Origin: an uncultured Bacilli bacterium
Lineage (GTDB): Bacteria > Bacillota_I > Bacilli_A > RF39 > UBA660
Reading direction: 5' to 3'
Assembly (NCBI GenBank): GCA_947589535.1
Contig: CANQAS010000005.1
Span: 1 to 48,251, forward strand
Length of the DNA stretch: 48,251 nucleotides
The notes under the pieces are model-generated. The model searched no databases and was not told the DNA's origin. It saw only the letters and a program-made list of their open reading frames with translations. Both the position numbers and the translations under genes were made by a program. Below are positions 21,144 to 30,715 of this stretch, piece after piece (position 1 is the first letter of the stretch; each line of letters opens with the position of its first letter).

Positions 21144-22805
21144 TTATCTCTCCTCCATTTCAATTAAATCACTAAAATCATTAACTGAATTACTATTATT
21201 TTTGTTTTTTAATTCTTCAAGAACTTTTTCTTCATCTATAAATTCTAAACCACCATTTTTTATTTTTTCTACGTATTTTGGTCTAATATCTTTCCAAAAT
21301 GAATCGGATATATATACTATTTTAAAAGAATCATTATATATTTCCCTTAAAAGTTCCTTACTTATATCATATTCTTTTTCTATCCTATTTACTATAGAAT
21401 CTAATGGTAATGTTATTATAATACCTTTTGTTGATGCTGCAACTGGTTTAGCGTCTTTAAGAATTCCTGCCACTAATTTATATTTTTCGTCAGTAAGATA
21501 ATTTTCAACATTTTCCCACATTTCATTTATAAAATTAAGATCTGTTTTTGTTGCTTCTTTAAGTATATTATTAATTCTAATATTTTTTATTTTTAATAAT
21601 ATATTATTTTCTTTATTATCTAATGTTCCACGTGGAACATTAGTTTCTTTTTCTTTAAAATCTATTTTTTTATCAGTTTCACTCTGTTCAGATAACAATG
21701 TTTCACGTGAAACATTGTTTTGTATATAAGAAAAACTGTTAATTTTATCCATTAATTGTATTATTTGTACTTCGAAAGTCAATTCTTTTTGAAAATTAGC
21801 TTTAACTTTGTTTAAACTTTCTGATATAAAATCAATCATTATATATAATTGACTATCCGATAAGGAATCATATATTTTTTTATCAGCTTCATTAATACTT
21901 TCTTGATTGATATTTTTTTTATATAAAATACCTTTACGTATATAATTAATCATTTTTTCGCAAATTAATGCAAAATCCTTACCTAAAGATGAGTACTGTT
22001 TTATTTTATCAAATATAACTTCATAATTTTTATTAATAATATTCGTAAAAATTTCATTTACTTCCAAATCTGATATATTTCCAGATAATTCTTCTATATC
22101 TTTTTTTGAAACTTTACCTTCTGCAAATGTAGAAGCTTGATCCAACATACCTATCGCATCTCTCATTCCACCTTTTGAATTATTAATTATTTCATCTAAA
22201 GCATCATCATCAATACTTATATTTTCTTGATTTATTATATTTTGTAAACATAGTTTCATTTTATCAGCAGAAATACTTCTAAAATCAAATCTTTGACATC
22301 TAGATATAATTGTTGCAGGAACTTTTTGTGGATCTGTTGTCGCTAATATAAATATTATATATTCTGGTGGTTCCTCTAACGTTTTTAACAGTGCATTAAA
22401 AGCACCAATAGAAAGCATATGAACCTCATCTATTATATACACTTTATATTTAGACATTGAAGGTACTAAATTTACTTTACTCTTTATTTCTCTTATTTCA
22501 TCAACACCGTTATTTGATGCGGCATCCATTTCTATTATATCTGGATTACTATTTTCGTTAAATGATTTACAATTTTCACATTCATTACAAGCATCACCAT
22601 CTTTAGAATTTAGACAATTTATTGCTTTGGCAAATAATTTTGCACTACTCGTTTTACCAGTTCCCCTAGGGCCAGTAAATAAATATGCATGGCTTAATTT
22701 TTTATTTTTTATAACATTTTTAAGTGTTCTAACAATTGCATCTTGACCATACACTAATTCAAATGTTTTTGGTCTATATTTCCTATATAACGTTTGATAT
22801 GCCAT
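21144..22805 (-). CDS. dnaX: DNA polymerase III gamma/tau subunit
   Basis: YRKYRPKTFELVYGQD; GPRGTGKTSSAKLFAKAINC; DEVHMLSIGAFNALLKTLEEPP. Confidence 0.97.
   Translation of the reverse strand: MAYQTLYRKYRPKTFELVYGQDAIVRTLKNVIKNKKLSHAYLFTGPRGTGKTSSAKLFAKAINCLNSKDGDACNECENCKSFNENSNPDIIEMDAASNNGVDEIREIKSKVNLVPSMSKYKVYIIDEVHMLSIGAFNALLKTLEEPPEYIIFILATTDPQKVPATIISRCQRFDFRSISADKMKLCLQNIINQENISIDDDALDEIINNSKGGMRDAIGMLDQASTFAEGKVSKKDIEELSGNISDLEVNEIFTNIINKNYEVIFDKIKQYSSLGKDFALICEKMINYIRKGILYKKNINQESINEADKKIYDSLSDSQLYIMIDFISESLNKVKANFQKELTFEVQIIQLMDKINSFSYIQNNVSRETLLSEQSETDKKIDFKEKETNVPRGTLDNKENNILLKIKNIRINNILKEATKTDLNFINEMWENVENYLTDEKYKLVAGILKDAKPVAASTKGIIITLPLDSIVNRIEKEYDISKELLREIYNDSFKIVYISDSFWKDIRPKYVEKIKNGGLEFIDEEKVLEELKNKNNSNSVNDFSDLIEMEER
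21624..21639. promoter_or_regulatory. parS site TGTTCCACGTGGAACA (inside dnaX)
   Basis: Perfect 16-bp palindrome of the ParB parS family; encodes NVPRGTL in dnaX frame. Confidence 0.9.
21709..21724. promoter_or_regulatory. parS site TGTTTCACGTGAAACA (inside dnaX)
   Basis: Exact consensus parS palindrome; encodes NVSRETL in dnaX frame. Confidence 0.93.
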
Positions 22806-22863
22806 ACACTCACCTCTTTGTATATTATAACATTTTAATACATAATTTTAAACTAAAAAACAA

Positions 22864-22879
22864 TGTTTCACGTGAAACA
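22864..22879. promoter_or_regulatory. parS site TGTTTCACGTGAAACA (dnaX-tadA intergenic)
   Basis: Exact consensus parS palindrome. Confidence 0.93.
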
Positions 22880-22915
22880 TTGCATATAACAAAAAAATAT
22901 TTTGACGAAGAAATA

Positions 22916-23323
22916 TTATCTTTTTTGTTTAAAAAAATTTTGTATTAAATTTAAGTATTCATCGTTTTTATAATTTATATAACTATATTTATCTTTTTGA
23001 ATATTGATTTCTTTATTTTTTTCTACCAAAAAATATATTTTTTTTATTCTACTCAATTCAATTGCTGACATACACATTACACATGGTTCTAACGTAACAT
23101 ACATTTCACAATCATTTAAACGCCAATTTTTTAATTTCTTAGAAGCTTTTGAAATAGCTATTATCTCTGCGTGTAATGTAGCATTTTTTCTTTTTTCTAC
23201 TAAATTATAAGCTTTAGAAATTGCCTTGCCATTTTTTACAATAACTGCACCTACTGGCACTTCCTTGTGTTTGTATGCTTTTTTTGCTTCTTTAATAGCT
23301 AATTCCATAAACTTTTCTTTCAT
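22916..23323 (-). CDS. tadA: tRNA-specific adenosine deaminase
   Basis: EVPVGAVIVKNGK; TLHAEIIAI; VTLEPCVMCMSAIELSRIKKIYF. Confidence 0.95.
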   Translation of the reverse strand: MKEKFMELAIKEAKKAYKHKEVPVGAVIVKNGKAISKAYNLVEKRKNATLHAEIIAISKASKKLKNWRLNDCEMYVTLEPCVMCMSAIELSRIKKIYFLVEKNKEINIQKDKYSYINYKNDEYLNLIQNFFKQKR

Positions 23324-23341
23324 TTTATCACCTATAAACTA

Positions 23342-23357
23342 TGTTTCACGTGAAACA
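23342..23357. promoter_or_regulatory. parS site TGTTTCACGTGAAACA (tadA-SRP intergenic)
   Basis: Exact consensus parS palindrome. Confidence 0.93.
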
Positions 23358-23378
23358 TCGAATGAAATCAAAATAAAA

Positions 23379-23449
23379 GCACACACGAAAAGAGGCTATT
23401 AAGGCTGCTACCTCTCGGTCCTGACCTGGTTCTAACATTTTCGTTGTGC
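23379..23449 (-). ncRNA. ffs: Signal recognition particle RNA, small bacterial type
   Basis: Minus strand GCACAACGAAAATGTTAGAACCAGGTCAGGACCGAGAGGTAGCAGCCTTAATAGCCTCTTTTCGTGTGTGC; conserved AGGTCAGGACC-GAGA-GGTAGCAGCC core and pairing termini. Confidence 0.93.
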
Positions 23450-23541
23450 AAAAACATTTTATTATATTATTTAAAATTAATCAAGTATTATTAACTATGC
23501 CCAACGTGAAATATTACAACGTTTTTTTCTATTTTAAATTA

Positions 23542-23557
23542 TGTTCCACGTGGAACA
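23542..23557. promoter_or_regulatory. parS site TGTTCCACGTGGAACA (SRP-gyrA intergenic)
   Basis: Perfect 16-bp parS-family palindrome. Confidence 0.9.
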
Positions 23558-23567
23558 TAAAAAGAGA

Positions 23568-26069
23568 CTATTCACTAGCCTCTTCTTTATCTTCTTTTTC
23601 AACAACTGATACAGTAGATACTTTTTGTCCTTCTCTTAAGTTCATTAATCTAACACCTTGAGTAACCCTACTCATTCTTGATACTTTATCAGCAGAAATT
23701 CTTATTACAATACCTTGATCTGTGATTATCATTATATCTTTATTATCATTAATTGTTCTAAACGCTACTAAAGCACCATTCTTCTCAGTAATATTTAGTG
23801 TTTTAACTCCTTTACTGCCTCTATGAGTTAATCTGTATTCATTAATATCAGTACGTTTACCATAACCTTTTTCAGTTACTACTAGAACTTCTTGCCCTTC
23901 TTTTGCAATTTCACAACCAACGCAGTAACAATCTTCTATTAATTCAATACCTTTAACACCTGTTGCTGTTCTTCCCATTACCCTTATTTCATTTTCATTA
24001 AATCTAATCATTCTACCATTATTAGCAGCAATAACCACATCATCATTACCAGAAGTAAAGTGAACGGATAATACTTCATCATTTTCTTTTAACGTAACAG
24101 CTATCTTACCATTTTTTCTAATGTTTTCAAATTCAGATACATTTGTTCGCTTTATCAATCCGTTCTTAGTAGCTACTACTAAATATCTATTATCTTTACT
24201 ACCGTTATCTAATAAAATACTATTTATCTTTTCATCTTTTTCAATTGGTAATAAATTAACTATTGGTAATCCTTTTGATTGTCTTGAAAATTCTGGAATT
24301 TCATAACCTTTTAATCTATATACCTTACCTTTATTAGTAAAGAACATAACATGATCATGAGTTTTACCAGACTTAAGAATTTCAACAAAATCTTCCTCGT
24401 TAGTAGACATACCTTTAATTCCTACTCCACCTTTATTTTGTAATTTATAAGTATCTCTAGCCATTCTCTTAACATAACCTTTATGAGTTAATGCAACAAC
24501 TATATCTTCAACTGGAATTAATGACTCATCCTCAATAAAGTCAATAGCAGTCATATCAATAGAAGTTCTTCTTTCATCAGCATACTTTTTCTTAATTTCA
24601 AGCATTTCTTCTTTAATAATATCAAGTACTTTTTGTTCTGATGCTAAAATAGATCTTAAATTTTCAATTTCTTTTAGTAAATTATTTAATTCGTTTTCAA
24701 TTTTATCTCTTTCTAACCCAGTTAATCGTCTTAGACGCATTTCTAATATACTATTACTTTGAATTTCATCAAGACCAAATTTAGTCATTAATTTTTCTCT
24801 AGCATCTTGGTCATCATCTGCACCACGAATAATTTTAACTACTTCATCAATATTATCCAAAGCTATTTTTAAACCTTTTAATATATGAACTCTTTTTTCA
24901 TCTTCATTAAGTTCATACTTAGTTCTTCTTATAATAACTTCTTTTTGATGATCAACATATTTTGCAATAATGTCTTTTAATCCCAATGTTTTAGGAGTTC
25001 CATTATCAATTACTAAGAAAATTATTCCATAATTAACTTGGAAATTAGTATGTTTATATAAGTTATTTAACACGACTTGCGCATTAGCGTCCTTCTTTAG
25101 TGTTATTGTTATCTTTACACCATCTTTTAAATCAGTATGGTAGTCCGAAATTCCTTCGATTGTCTTATTATGAACAAGTTCTGCCACTTTATTTTTTAAA
25201 TCTAAAGTATTTGTTCCATAAGGAACTTCAGTTATAACTATTTGATTACGATTTCCTGTTTCTTCAATAAATGCTCTACTTCTTATTGTTATACTACCTC
25301 TGCCTGTTTCGTAGGCTTTTTTAATACCTGAATTGCCTAAAATTATACCACCTGTTGGAAAATCAGGCCCTTTTATATAATTCATTAATCCGTTTACATC
25401 AATATCAGAATTATCAATGTACGCAATGCAGCCATCAATTACTTCTCCTAAATTATGTGGCGGAATATTTGTTGCCATACCAACAGCTATACCCATTGAA
25501 CCATTTACTAATACGTTTGGTATTCTAGATGGTAAAACAACTGGTTCTGGACTAGTTTCATCAAAGTTTGGCATCATATCAACAGTATCTTTTCTTATAT
25601 CTCTTAACATTTCTAAAGATATTTTAGATAATCTTGCTTCAGTATAACGATATGCTGCAGCGCCATCACCTTCAATGTTACCAAAGTTACCATGACCATC
25701 AACCATCATGTATCTTTGGTTAAAATCTTGAGCAAGTCTAACCATTGCATCATAAATAGATGAATCACCATGTGGATGGTAATGTCCCATAACATAACCA
25801 ACTGTAGTAGCTGATTTTTTATGAGGTTTATCTGGAGTATTACCTTCTTCAAACATTGACCATAATATTCTTCTATGAACTGGTTTTAAACCATCTCTTA
25901 AATCTGGTATTGCACGAGATGTAATAACACTCATCGAATAATCAAGAAATGAAGAGGAAATTTCTTTTACTATATCGTTTTCTGCATGAGAATCTCTTTC
26001 GTGAAAAGTTCCACCAAATTCACTATTAGTTTCTTCTGTTTTTACTTCTTTTTCTTCTGCATTTTCCAT
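23568..26069 (-). CDS. gyrA: DNA gyrase subunit A
   Basis: YSMSVITSRAIPDLRDGLKPVHRRIL; HYHPHGDSSIYDAMVRLAQ; 833 aa. Confidence 0.98.
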   Translation of the reverse strand: MENAEEKEVKTEETNSEFGGTFHERDSHAENDIVKEISSSFLDYSMSVITSRAIPDLRDGLKPVHRRILWSMFEEGNTPDKPHKKSATTVGYVMGHYHPHGDSSIYDAMVRLAQDFNQRYMMVDGHGNFGNIEGDGAAAYRYTEARLSKISLEMLRDIRKDTVDMMPNFDETSPEPVVLPSRIPNVLVNGSMGIAVGMATNIPPHNLGEVIDGCIAYIDNSDIDVNGLMNYIKGPDFPTGGIILGNSGIKKAYETGRGSITIRSRAFIEETGNRNQIVITEVPYGTNTLDLKNKVAELVHNKTIEGISDYHTDLKDGVKITITLKKDANAQVVLNNLYKHTNFQVNYGIIFLVIDNGTPKTLGLKDIIAKYVDHQKEVIIRRTKYELNEDEKRVHILKGLKIALDNIDEVVKIIRGADDDQDAREKLMTKFGLDEIQSNSILEMRLRRLTGLERDKIENELNNLLKEIENLRSILASEQKVLDIIKEEMLEIKKKYADERRTSIDMTAIDFIEDESLIPVEDIVVALTHKGYVKRMARDTYKLQNKGGVGIKGMSTNEEDFVEILKSGKTHDHVMFFTNKGKVYRLKGYEIPEFSRQSKGLPIVNLLPIEKDEKINSILLDNGSKDNRYLVVATKNGLIKRTNVSEFENIRKNGKIAVTLKENDEVLSVHFTSGNDDVVIAANNGRMIRFNENEIRVMGRTATGVKGIELIEDCYCVGCEIAKEGQEVLVVTEKGYGKRTDINEYRLTHRGSKGVKTLNITEKNGALVAFRTINDNKDIMIITDQGIVIRISADKVSRMSRVTQGVRLMNLREGQKVSTVSVVEKEDKEEASE

Positions 26070-26081
26070 TTATTACACCTC

Positions 26082-28010
26082 CTATATATCCAAATTTTTA
26101 ACATATCGTGCATTAGCTTCAATAAATTCTCTTCTAGGTTCTACTTCTTCGCCCATTAATTTACTAAACATAGCATCTGCTGATACACAGTCTTCAACTG
26201 TTATTTTTCTTAATACTCTTTTTTCTATATCCATTGTTGTTTCATTTAATTCTTCAGCATCCATTTCACCAAGACCTTTCATACGTGCAATTTCAGCTCT
26301 TTGACGGACATTTTCAGGTAGAGACGCTAAATAAGCATCTTTTTCTGCTTCATCAATTACATATTTACGAGTTTTACCGTGCATTATTCTAAACAATGGG
26401 GGTTGAGCTGCATAAACATGTCCTGCTTCAACAATCGGTCTAAAGAATCTATAGAATAAAGTAAGTAATAATACTCTTATGTGAGAACCATCAACATCCG
26501 CATCTGTCATTATTATTATTTTATCGTATCTTAATTTGCTTAAGTCAAATTCATCACCAATACCAGTACCAAATGCGGTAATAATAGTTCTTATTTCTTC
26601 ATTTCCTAAAGCTCTATCTAGTCTTGCTTTTTCAACATTTAATATCTTACCTCTTAAAGGAAGAATTGCTTGAGTCATTGAATCTCTACCCTTTTTAGCA
26701 GATCCACCTGCCGAATCTCCCTCGACTATAAAGATTTCAGATACTTTCGGATCTTTACTTTTACAATCAGATAATTTTCCAAAAAAATTAGTTGTTGCCA
26801 AATCACTCTTACGAGTTATTTCTCTTGCTTTTTTAGCAGCATGTCTTGCACGAGAAGCTAGCATTGCCTTATTAACAATTATTTTAGCTTCATCAGGATT
26901 TTCAAGTAAAAATTTTTCAAATCCTTCAGCAAATACCTTATCTGCTAACTTTCTTACTTCTGAATTACCAAGTCTTCCTTTTGTTTGACCTTCAAACTGT
27001 GGATTTGGATGTTTACAAGATATAATCATAGAAATACCTTCTTTTACATCATCACCAGTTAAAGATTCATCTTTTTCTTTTAAAATACTTGCTTTTTTTG
27101 CATAACTATTTATAACTCTTGTTAAAGCACGTTTAACTCCCTCTTCATGAGTTCCACCATCATGAGTATTAATGTTGTTAACAAACGAGTAAATATTATC
27201 ATTATAACCAGTATTGTATTGAAGTGCTACTTCAAAAAATACATTATCTTCAATACCTTCTAAATGAATAATGTCTTCGTGAATTGGAGTTTTACCTTGA
27301 TTTATAAACTTAACATATTCTGAAATACCACCTTCATACATAAATGTCTCACCAGTTGTATCTTCTTCATCACGATCATCTCTTAAAGTAATACGTAATC
27401 CTTTATTTAAGAAAGCAAGTTCTCTTACTCTTACCTTTAAAGTTTCATAGTCATAAATGTCAGTATCAAAAATTTCTGGATCTGGTTTAAAAGTTACCCA
27501 AGTACCAGTTCTATTTTCTTCACAATTTCCAACAACTGTTAAAGGACTTGTAGTATGTCCACCATTTTCAAACTTTATTTTATGAATTTTTCCATTTTTA
27601 TAAACAGTTACTTCTACCCATTTAGATAGTGCGTTAACAACTGATGCACCAACACCATGAAGACCTCCTGATACTTTGTATCCACCTCCACCAAATTTAC
27701 CACCAGCATGAAGTACCGTATAAACAGTTTCTACTGTTGATATCTTTGTTTTGGGGTGAATATCAACTGGAATACCACGACCATCATCTTTTACGGTAAT
27801 AGAATTATCTTTATTTATAATAATTTCAATATTATTACAGTAACCAGCTAAAGATTCATCTATTGCATTATCCACAATTTCCCAAACTAAATGATGCAAT
27901 CCTTTTACATCAGTAGTACCAATATACATACCTGGTCTTTTTCTTACTGCTTCTAATCCTTCTAAGACCTGAATATCGGACGCATCATAGTGTTCATTAT
28001 TTTCTGCCAT
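26082..28010 (-). CDS. gyrB: DNA gyrase subunit B
   Basis: [68 protein letters not shown]. Confidence 0.98.
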   Translation of the reverse strand: MAENNEHYDASDIQVLEGLEAVRKRPGMYIGTTDVKGLHHLVWEIVDNAIDESLAGYCNNIEIIINKDNSITVKDDGRGIPVDIHPKTKISTVETVYTVLHAGGKFGGGGYKVSGGLHGVGASVVNALSKWVEVTVYKNGKIHKIKFENGGHTTSPLTVVGNCEENRTGTWVTFKPDPEIFDTDIYDYETLKVRVRELAFLNKGLRITLRDDRDEEDTTGETFMYEGGISEYVKFINQGKTPIHEDIIHLEGIEDNVFFEVALQYNTGYNDNIYSFVNNINTHDGGTHEEGVKRALTRVINSYAKKASILKEKDESLTGDDVKEGISMIISCKHPNPQFEGQTKGRLGNSEVRKLADKVFAEGFEKFLLENPDEAKIIVNKAMLASRARHAAKKAREITRKSDLATTNFFGKLSDCKSKDPKVSEIFIVEGDSAGGSAKKGRDSMTQAILPLRGKILNVEKARLDRALGNEEIRTIITAFGTGIGDEFDLSKLRYDKIIIMTDADVDGSHIRVLLLTLFYRFFRPIVEAGHVYAAQPPLFRIMHGKTRKYVIDEAEKDAYLASLPENVRQRAEIARMKGLGEMDAEELNETTMDIEKRVLRKITVEDCVSADAMFSKLMGEEVEPRREFIEANARYVKNLDI

Positions 28011-28013
28011 AAT

Positions 28014-29126
28014 CTAATCCTCCTTATTAAAAGTACCATTATCTACAATGTAGATATCAGACTTATTCTTTAAATCTTCATTTATATCTTTTATATCAGT
28101 AGTAGTAATAAATATTTGATCATCTCTTTTAAAATATTTAATTATATTATTTTTCTTAATTTCGTCTAGTTCACTAAAAATATCATCAAGCAAAATAATA
28201 GGTTTAGTATTTTTTTCTTTGATAAATACTTCTATTTCTGCAAGTTTTAAACTTAATATAGATAGTCTTTGTTGTCCTTGCGAACAAAACTCAGTTACAT
28301 CTAAATCATTTAAATACATTTTAAAATCATCTTTATGACAACCTAAAAGAGTCGTTTTCTGAAGCAATTCATTCATAAATAACGAATTATATTTATCAAG
28401 TAGAAATTTCTTTAAATTATCTCTTTTTAAGTCTTCCTCATGAATAAAACTTTTATATTCTATTTTAAGACTACCCATTCCTGCAATATCTTCAAATACA
28501 GAACCCAAATTATTATTTATTTTATTTATAAAATCATATCTAATTTTTGCAAGCTCAATGTTTTTATCTACTAGTTTATCCGTTATGATGTTAAAATACA
28601 TCCTATCAAACTTAGCATTATTCTTTTGTTTTAAATATTCATTTCTCTGCTTAAGAATCTGATTATATTCCTTAAGTAATAGTACATAATCATTTCTAAA
28701 CTGAGAAAGTTCTATGTTTAAAAACTTTCTTCTAACCGCTGGAGACCCTTTAATTATCTCCAAATCATCAGGACAAAACATAATAACATTAAGTCTTGAT
28801 AAATAATTGCTAATTCTTTTTTGAACTATATTATCTACCGAAACTTTCTTTCCCTTAGCATTTAATAAAATAGATAAAGTATGTGCTTTATTCTTATCAT
28901 CCTCATATAGTCCTGATACTTTTGTATATAACTCTTTACTCTTTATTAAATTCATTTCATTATGTGTTCTGTGTGATTTTGTAATTGCTAGAAAATAAAT
29001 ACTTTCAAGTATGTTTGTTTTACCCTGGGCATTATTACCTATAAATATGTTTATATTTTTATCAAAATCAAACGAAATTTTAGAAATATTTCTAAAATTA
29101 TTTAATTCAAGATTCTTTAAAAACAT
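28014..29126 (-). CDS. recF: DNA replication/repair protein RecF
   Basis: MFLKNLELNNFRNISK; FIGNNAQGKTNILESIYFLA; SQGQQRLSILSLKLAEI; LLDDIFSELD. Confidence 0.97.
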   Translation of the reverse strand: MFLKNLELNNFRNISKISFDFDKNINIFIGNNAQGKTNILESIYFLAITKSHRTHNEMNLIKSKELYTKVSGLYEDDKNKAHTLSILLNAKGKKVSVDNIVQKRISNYLSRLNVIMFCPDDLEIIKGSPAVRRKFLNIELSQFRNDYVLLLKEYNQILKQRNEYLKQKNNAKFDRMYFNIITDKLVDKNIELAKIRYDFINKINNNLGSVFEDIAGMGSLKIEYKSFIHEEDLKRDNLKKFLLDKYNSLFMNELLQKTTLLGCHKDDFKMYLNDLDVTEFCSQGQQRLSILSLKLAEIEVFIKEKNTKPIILLDDIFSELDEIKKNNIIKYFKRDDQIFITTTDIKDINEDLKNKSDIYIVDNGTFNKED

Positions 29127-29291
29127 TATTTTGTGTTTTAACGCCCATTTAAACCACCCTAACCTATTTTCTATATACTACTACATACGTATACATTATA
29201 CCATAAAATCGTCTTAAAAAGGCTAATTTTATTAAAAAAAGAAGTTTTTTATATATTTTTTCATAACTTTTAATAAAATAATTAAATAAAA

Positions 29292-29314
29292 AAAGAATCA
29301 TACTTAGATTCTTT
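29292..29314 (-). terminator. Terminator at the comK 3' end
   Basis: aaagaatc...gattcttt inverted repeat followed on the minus strand by T7; overlaps the comK stop codon. Confidence 0.7.
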
Positions 29315-29774
29315 AAATACTTTTTGAAAATTTATCTATTCTTCTTGCTAAAACTGATTCTAAACGTGTAGATCTAAGTACTTGATTATCTATTATTGTG
29401 TATGATGTATGTAATTTTAATATTTTTCCACAAGAAAATCTAATTAAAACATCTTGTCCATCACCTTCATAATCTACAATATTGTTAAATGATAACCATG
29501 CACATGTAGAACGTCTAGGTGATTTTGTTGGAAAAAAGATAATTTTTTTACTTTCCTCTACTATTATTGGAGATTTATGGGTTATTCCTGTTAACTTTTT
29601 AGTACCACAAAAACGTCCTTCATAACTACTACCAAAAAATCTACAACTTTCATCTACTATTTTTAAAGATGATAAATTAATAATATAATCTCCATTTACC
29701 TCTATTACCTTACTTTTATTATCACTAATTGGTATTATAGCAAGTGTTTGTGCATTTATCTCATATTCATTCAT
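29313..29774 (-). CDS. comK: ComK-family competence transcription factor
   Basis: MNEYEINAQTLAIIPISDNKSKVIEV...RFFGSSYEGRFCGTKKLTGITHKSPIIVEESKKIIFFPTKSPRRSTCAWLSFNNI matches the ComK family; ATG 29774 preceded by AAAGGGAAGG (ORF track extends to a TTG at 29795). Confidence 0.88.
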   Translation of the reverse strand: MNEYEINAQTLAIIPISDNKSKVIEVNGDYIINLSSLKIVDESCRFFGSSYEGRFCGTKKLTGITHKSPIIVEESKKIIFFPTKSPRRSTCAWLSFNNIVDYEGDGQDVLIRFSCGKILKLHTSYTIIDNQVLRSTRLESVLARRIDKFSKSI

Positions 29775-29857
29775 ATCCAAAACCTTCCCTTTCAAAAATA
29801 TTTAGCATCTATTATCCATAAAATTTCTAAAAATATTGTCGGATTTTAGAATAAAAA
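29711..29857. repeat. Direct repeat C, copy 1: comK promoter region plus first ~21 codons
   Basis: About 147 bp, 8 mismatches and 1 gap by eye against 30714-30859. Confidence 0.93.
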
Positions 29858-29865
29858 ATAAAAAA

Positions 29866-30573
29866 TTATTTAATCATTGCACCAGCTATAAATCTTCCTT
29901 CTTTTTCATCTTTATTAATATAAACACATCTATAATGAGAAAAATAATTATTGTCCTTAGCTGTATCAATATAATTAACTTTTATATCCAATATTCCTTC
30001 ATTTTTTAAAGAATCAACGAGATAACCAGATAAATCAATTTCATAATAATCTTTTTTAATTTCTTTTAAGAAAGGTCTCCAGCATTCAAACTTTAATTGT
30101 GAAGGCTTTTTTAATATATATGATTCCTTCTTTATTGATGGACCTAATACAACTTCAATATTACTAGAGTCTGTATTATATTTTTCTTTTAAGGTATTTA
30201 TTATTTTCTTATGTAAATCTAATTCTATACTCTGCCATCCCATATGCGCAAATGCTAAAACATTATTTTTCTTATCAAACATAGCCATTGGAATACAATC
30301 AGCAAAATAAAGATATAAAAATATATTTGGTTCTTTAGTAATAATAGAATCTGTGTCTAATTCTAAACTAGATAAATCATTTTTATTTATAAAATCCTTA
30401 TCTAAAATAAATATATTATCACTATAAGTCACTTTAATTTTTAATGAATTATTAATATCTATATTATTCTTATTAAAAAAATTTTTTTTATTTTGTAAAA
30501 CAATTTTTTTGTCTCCAAACCTTGGTGCCATGTTACCATCTTTTTTGTTGGAATAAATAAATTTTAGTACCAT
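29866..30573 (-). CDS. Multicopper polyphenol oxidase-like / PgeF (YlmD, laccase-domain) protein
   Basis: FYFADC-type segment (LYFADCIPMAMFDKKNNVLAFAHMGWQSIELDLHKKII), GPSIKKESY, NNYFSHYR...GRFIAGAMIK typical of the DUF152/PgeF family. Confidence 0.88.
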   Translation of the reverse strand: MVLKFIYSNKKDGNMAPRFGDKKIVLQNKKNFFNKNNIDINNSLKIKVTYSDNIFILDKDFINKNDLSSLELDTDSIITKEPNIFLYLYFADCIPMAMFDKKNNVLAFAHMGWQSIELDLHKKIINTLKEKYNTDSSNIEVVLGPSIKKESYILKKPSQLKFECWRPFLKEIKKDYYEIDLSGYLVDSLKNEGILDIKVNYIDTAKDNNYFSHYRCVYINKDEKEGRFIAGAMIK

Positions 30574-30612
30574 ATTACATCACCTTATTAAATTATATAT
30601 TATTTTAAAATA

Positions 30613-30715
30613 AAAAACTAGTTTTTTGCTAGTTTAATAAGTCTTAATAGGTAATATTAATTGTAATAAAGTTTCATCTTTTTCATCATTTATTATAATA
30701 GGTTGAACATCATTA
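30613..30715. repeat. Direct repeat D, copy 2: dnaN 3' end plus terminator
   Basis: Essentially identical to 31735-31837 (one C/T difference in the terminator stem by eye). Confidence 0.95.

Noticed and set aside
22736-22948. Plus-strand 70-aa ORF containing NNVSRETLH
   Set aside because: The peptide is simply the parS palindrome read through; it overlaps dnaX/tadA on the opposite strand.
23498-23513. tgcccaacgtgaaata, a possible decayed parS between SRP RNA and gyrA
   Set aside because: Too many mismatches to the palindrome to call a site, although it lies within the parS cluster.
23568-26069. Possible quinolone-resistance substitutions in GyrA
   Set aside because: The QRDR region reads HPHGDSSIYDAMVRLAQ with a Ser at the usual position; no obvious resistance change.
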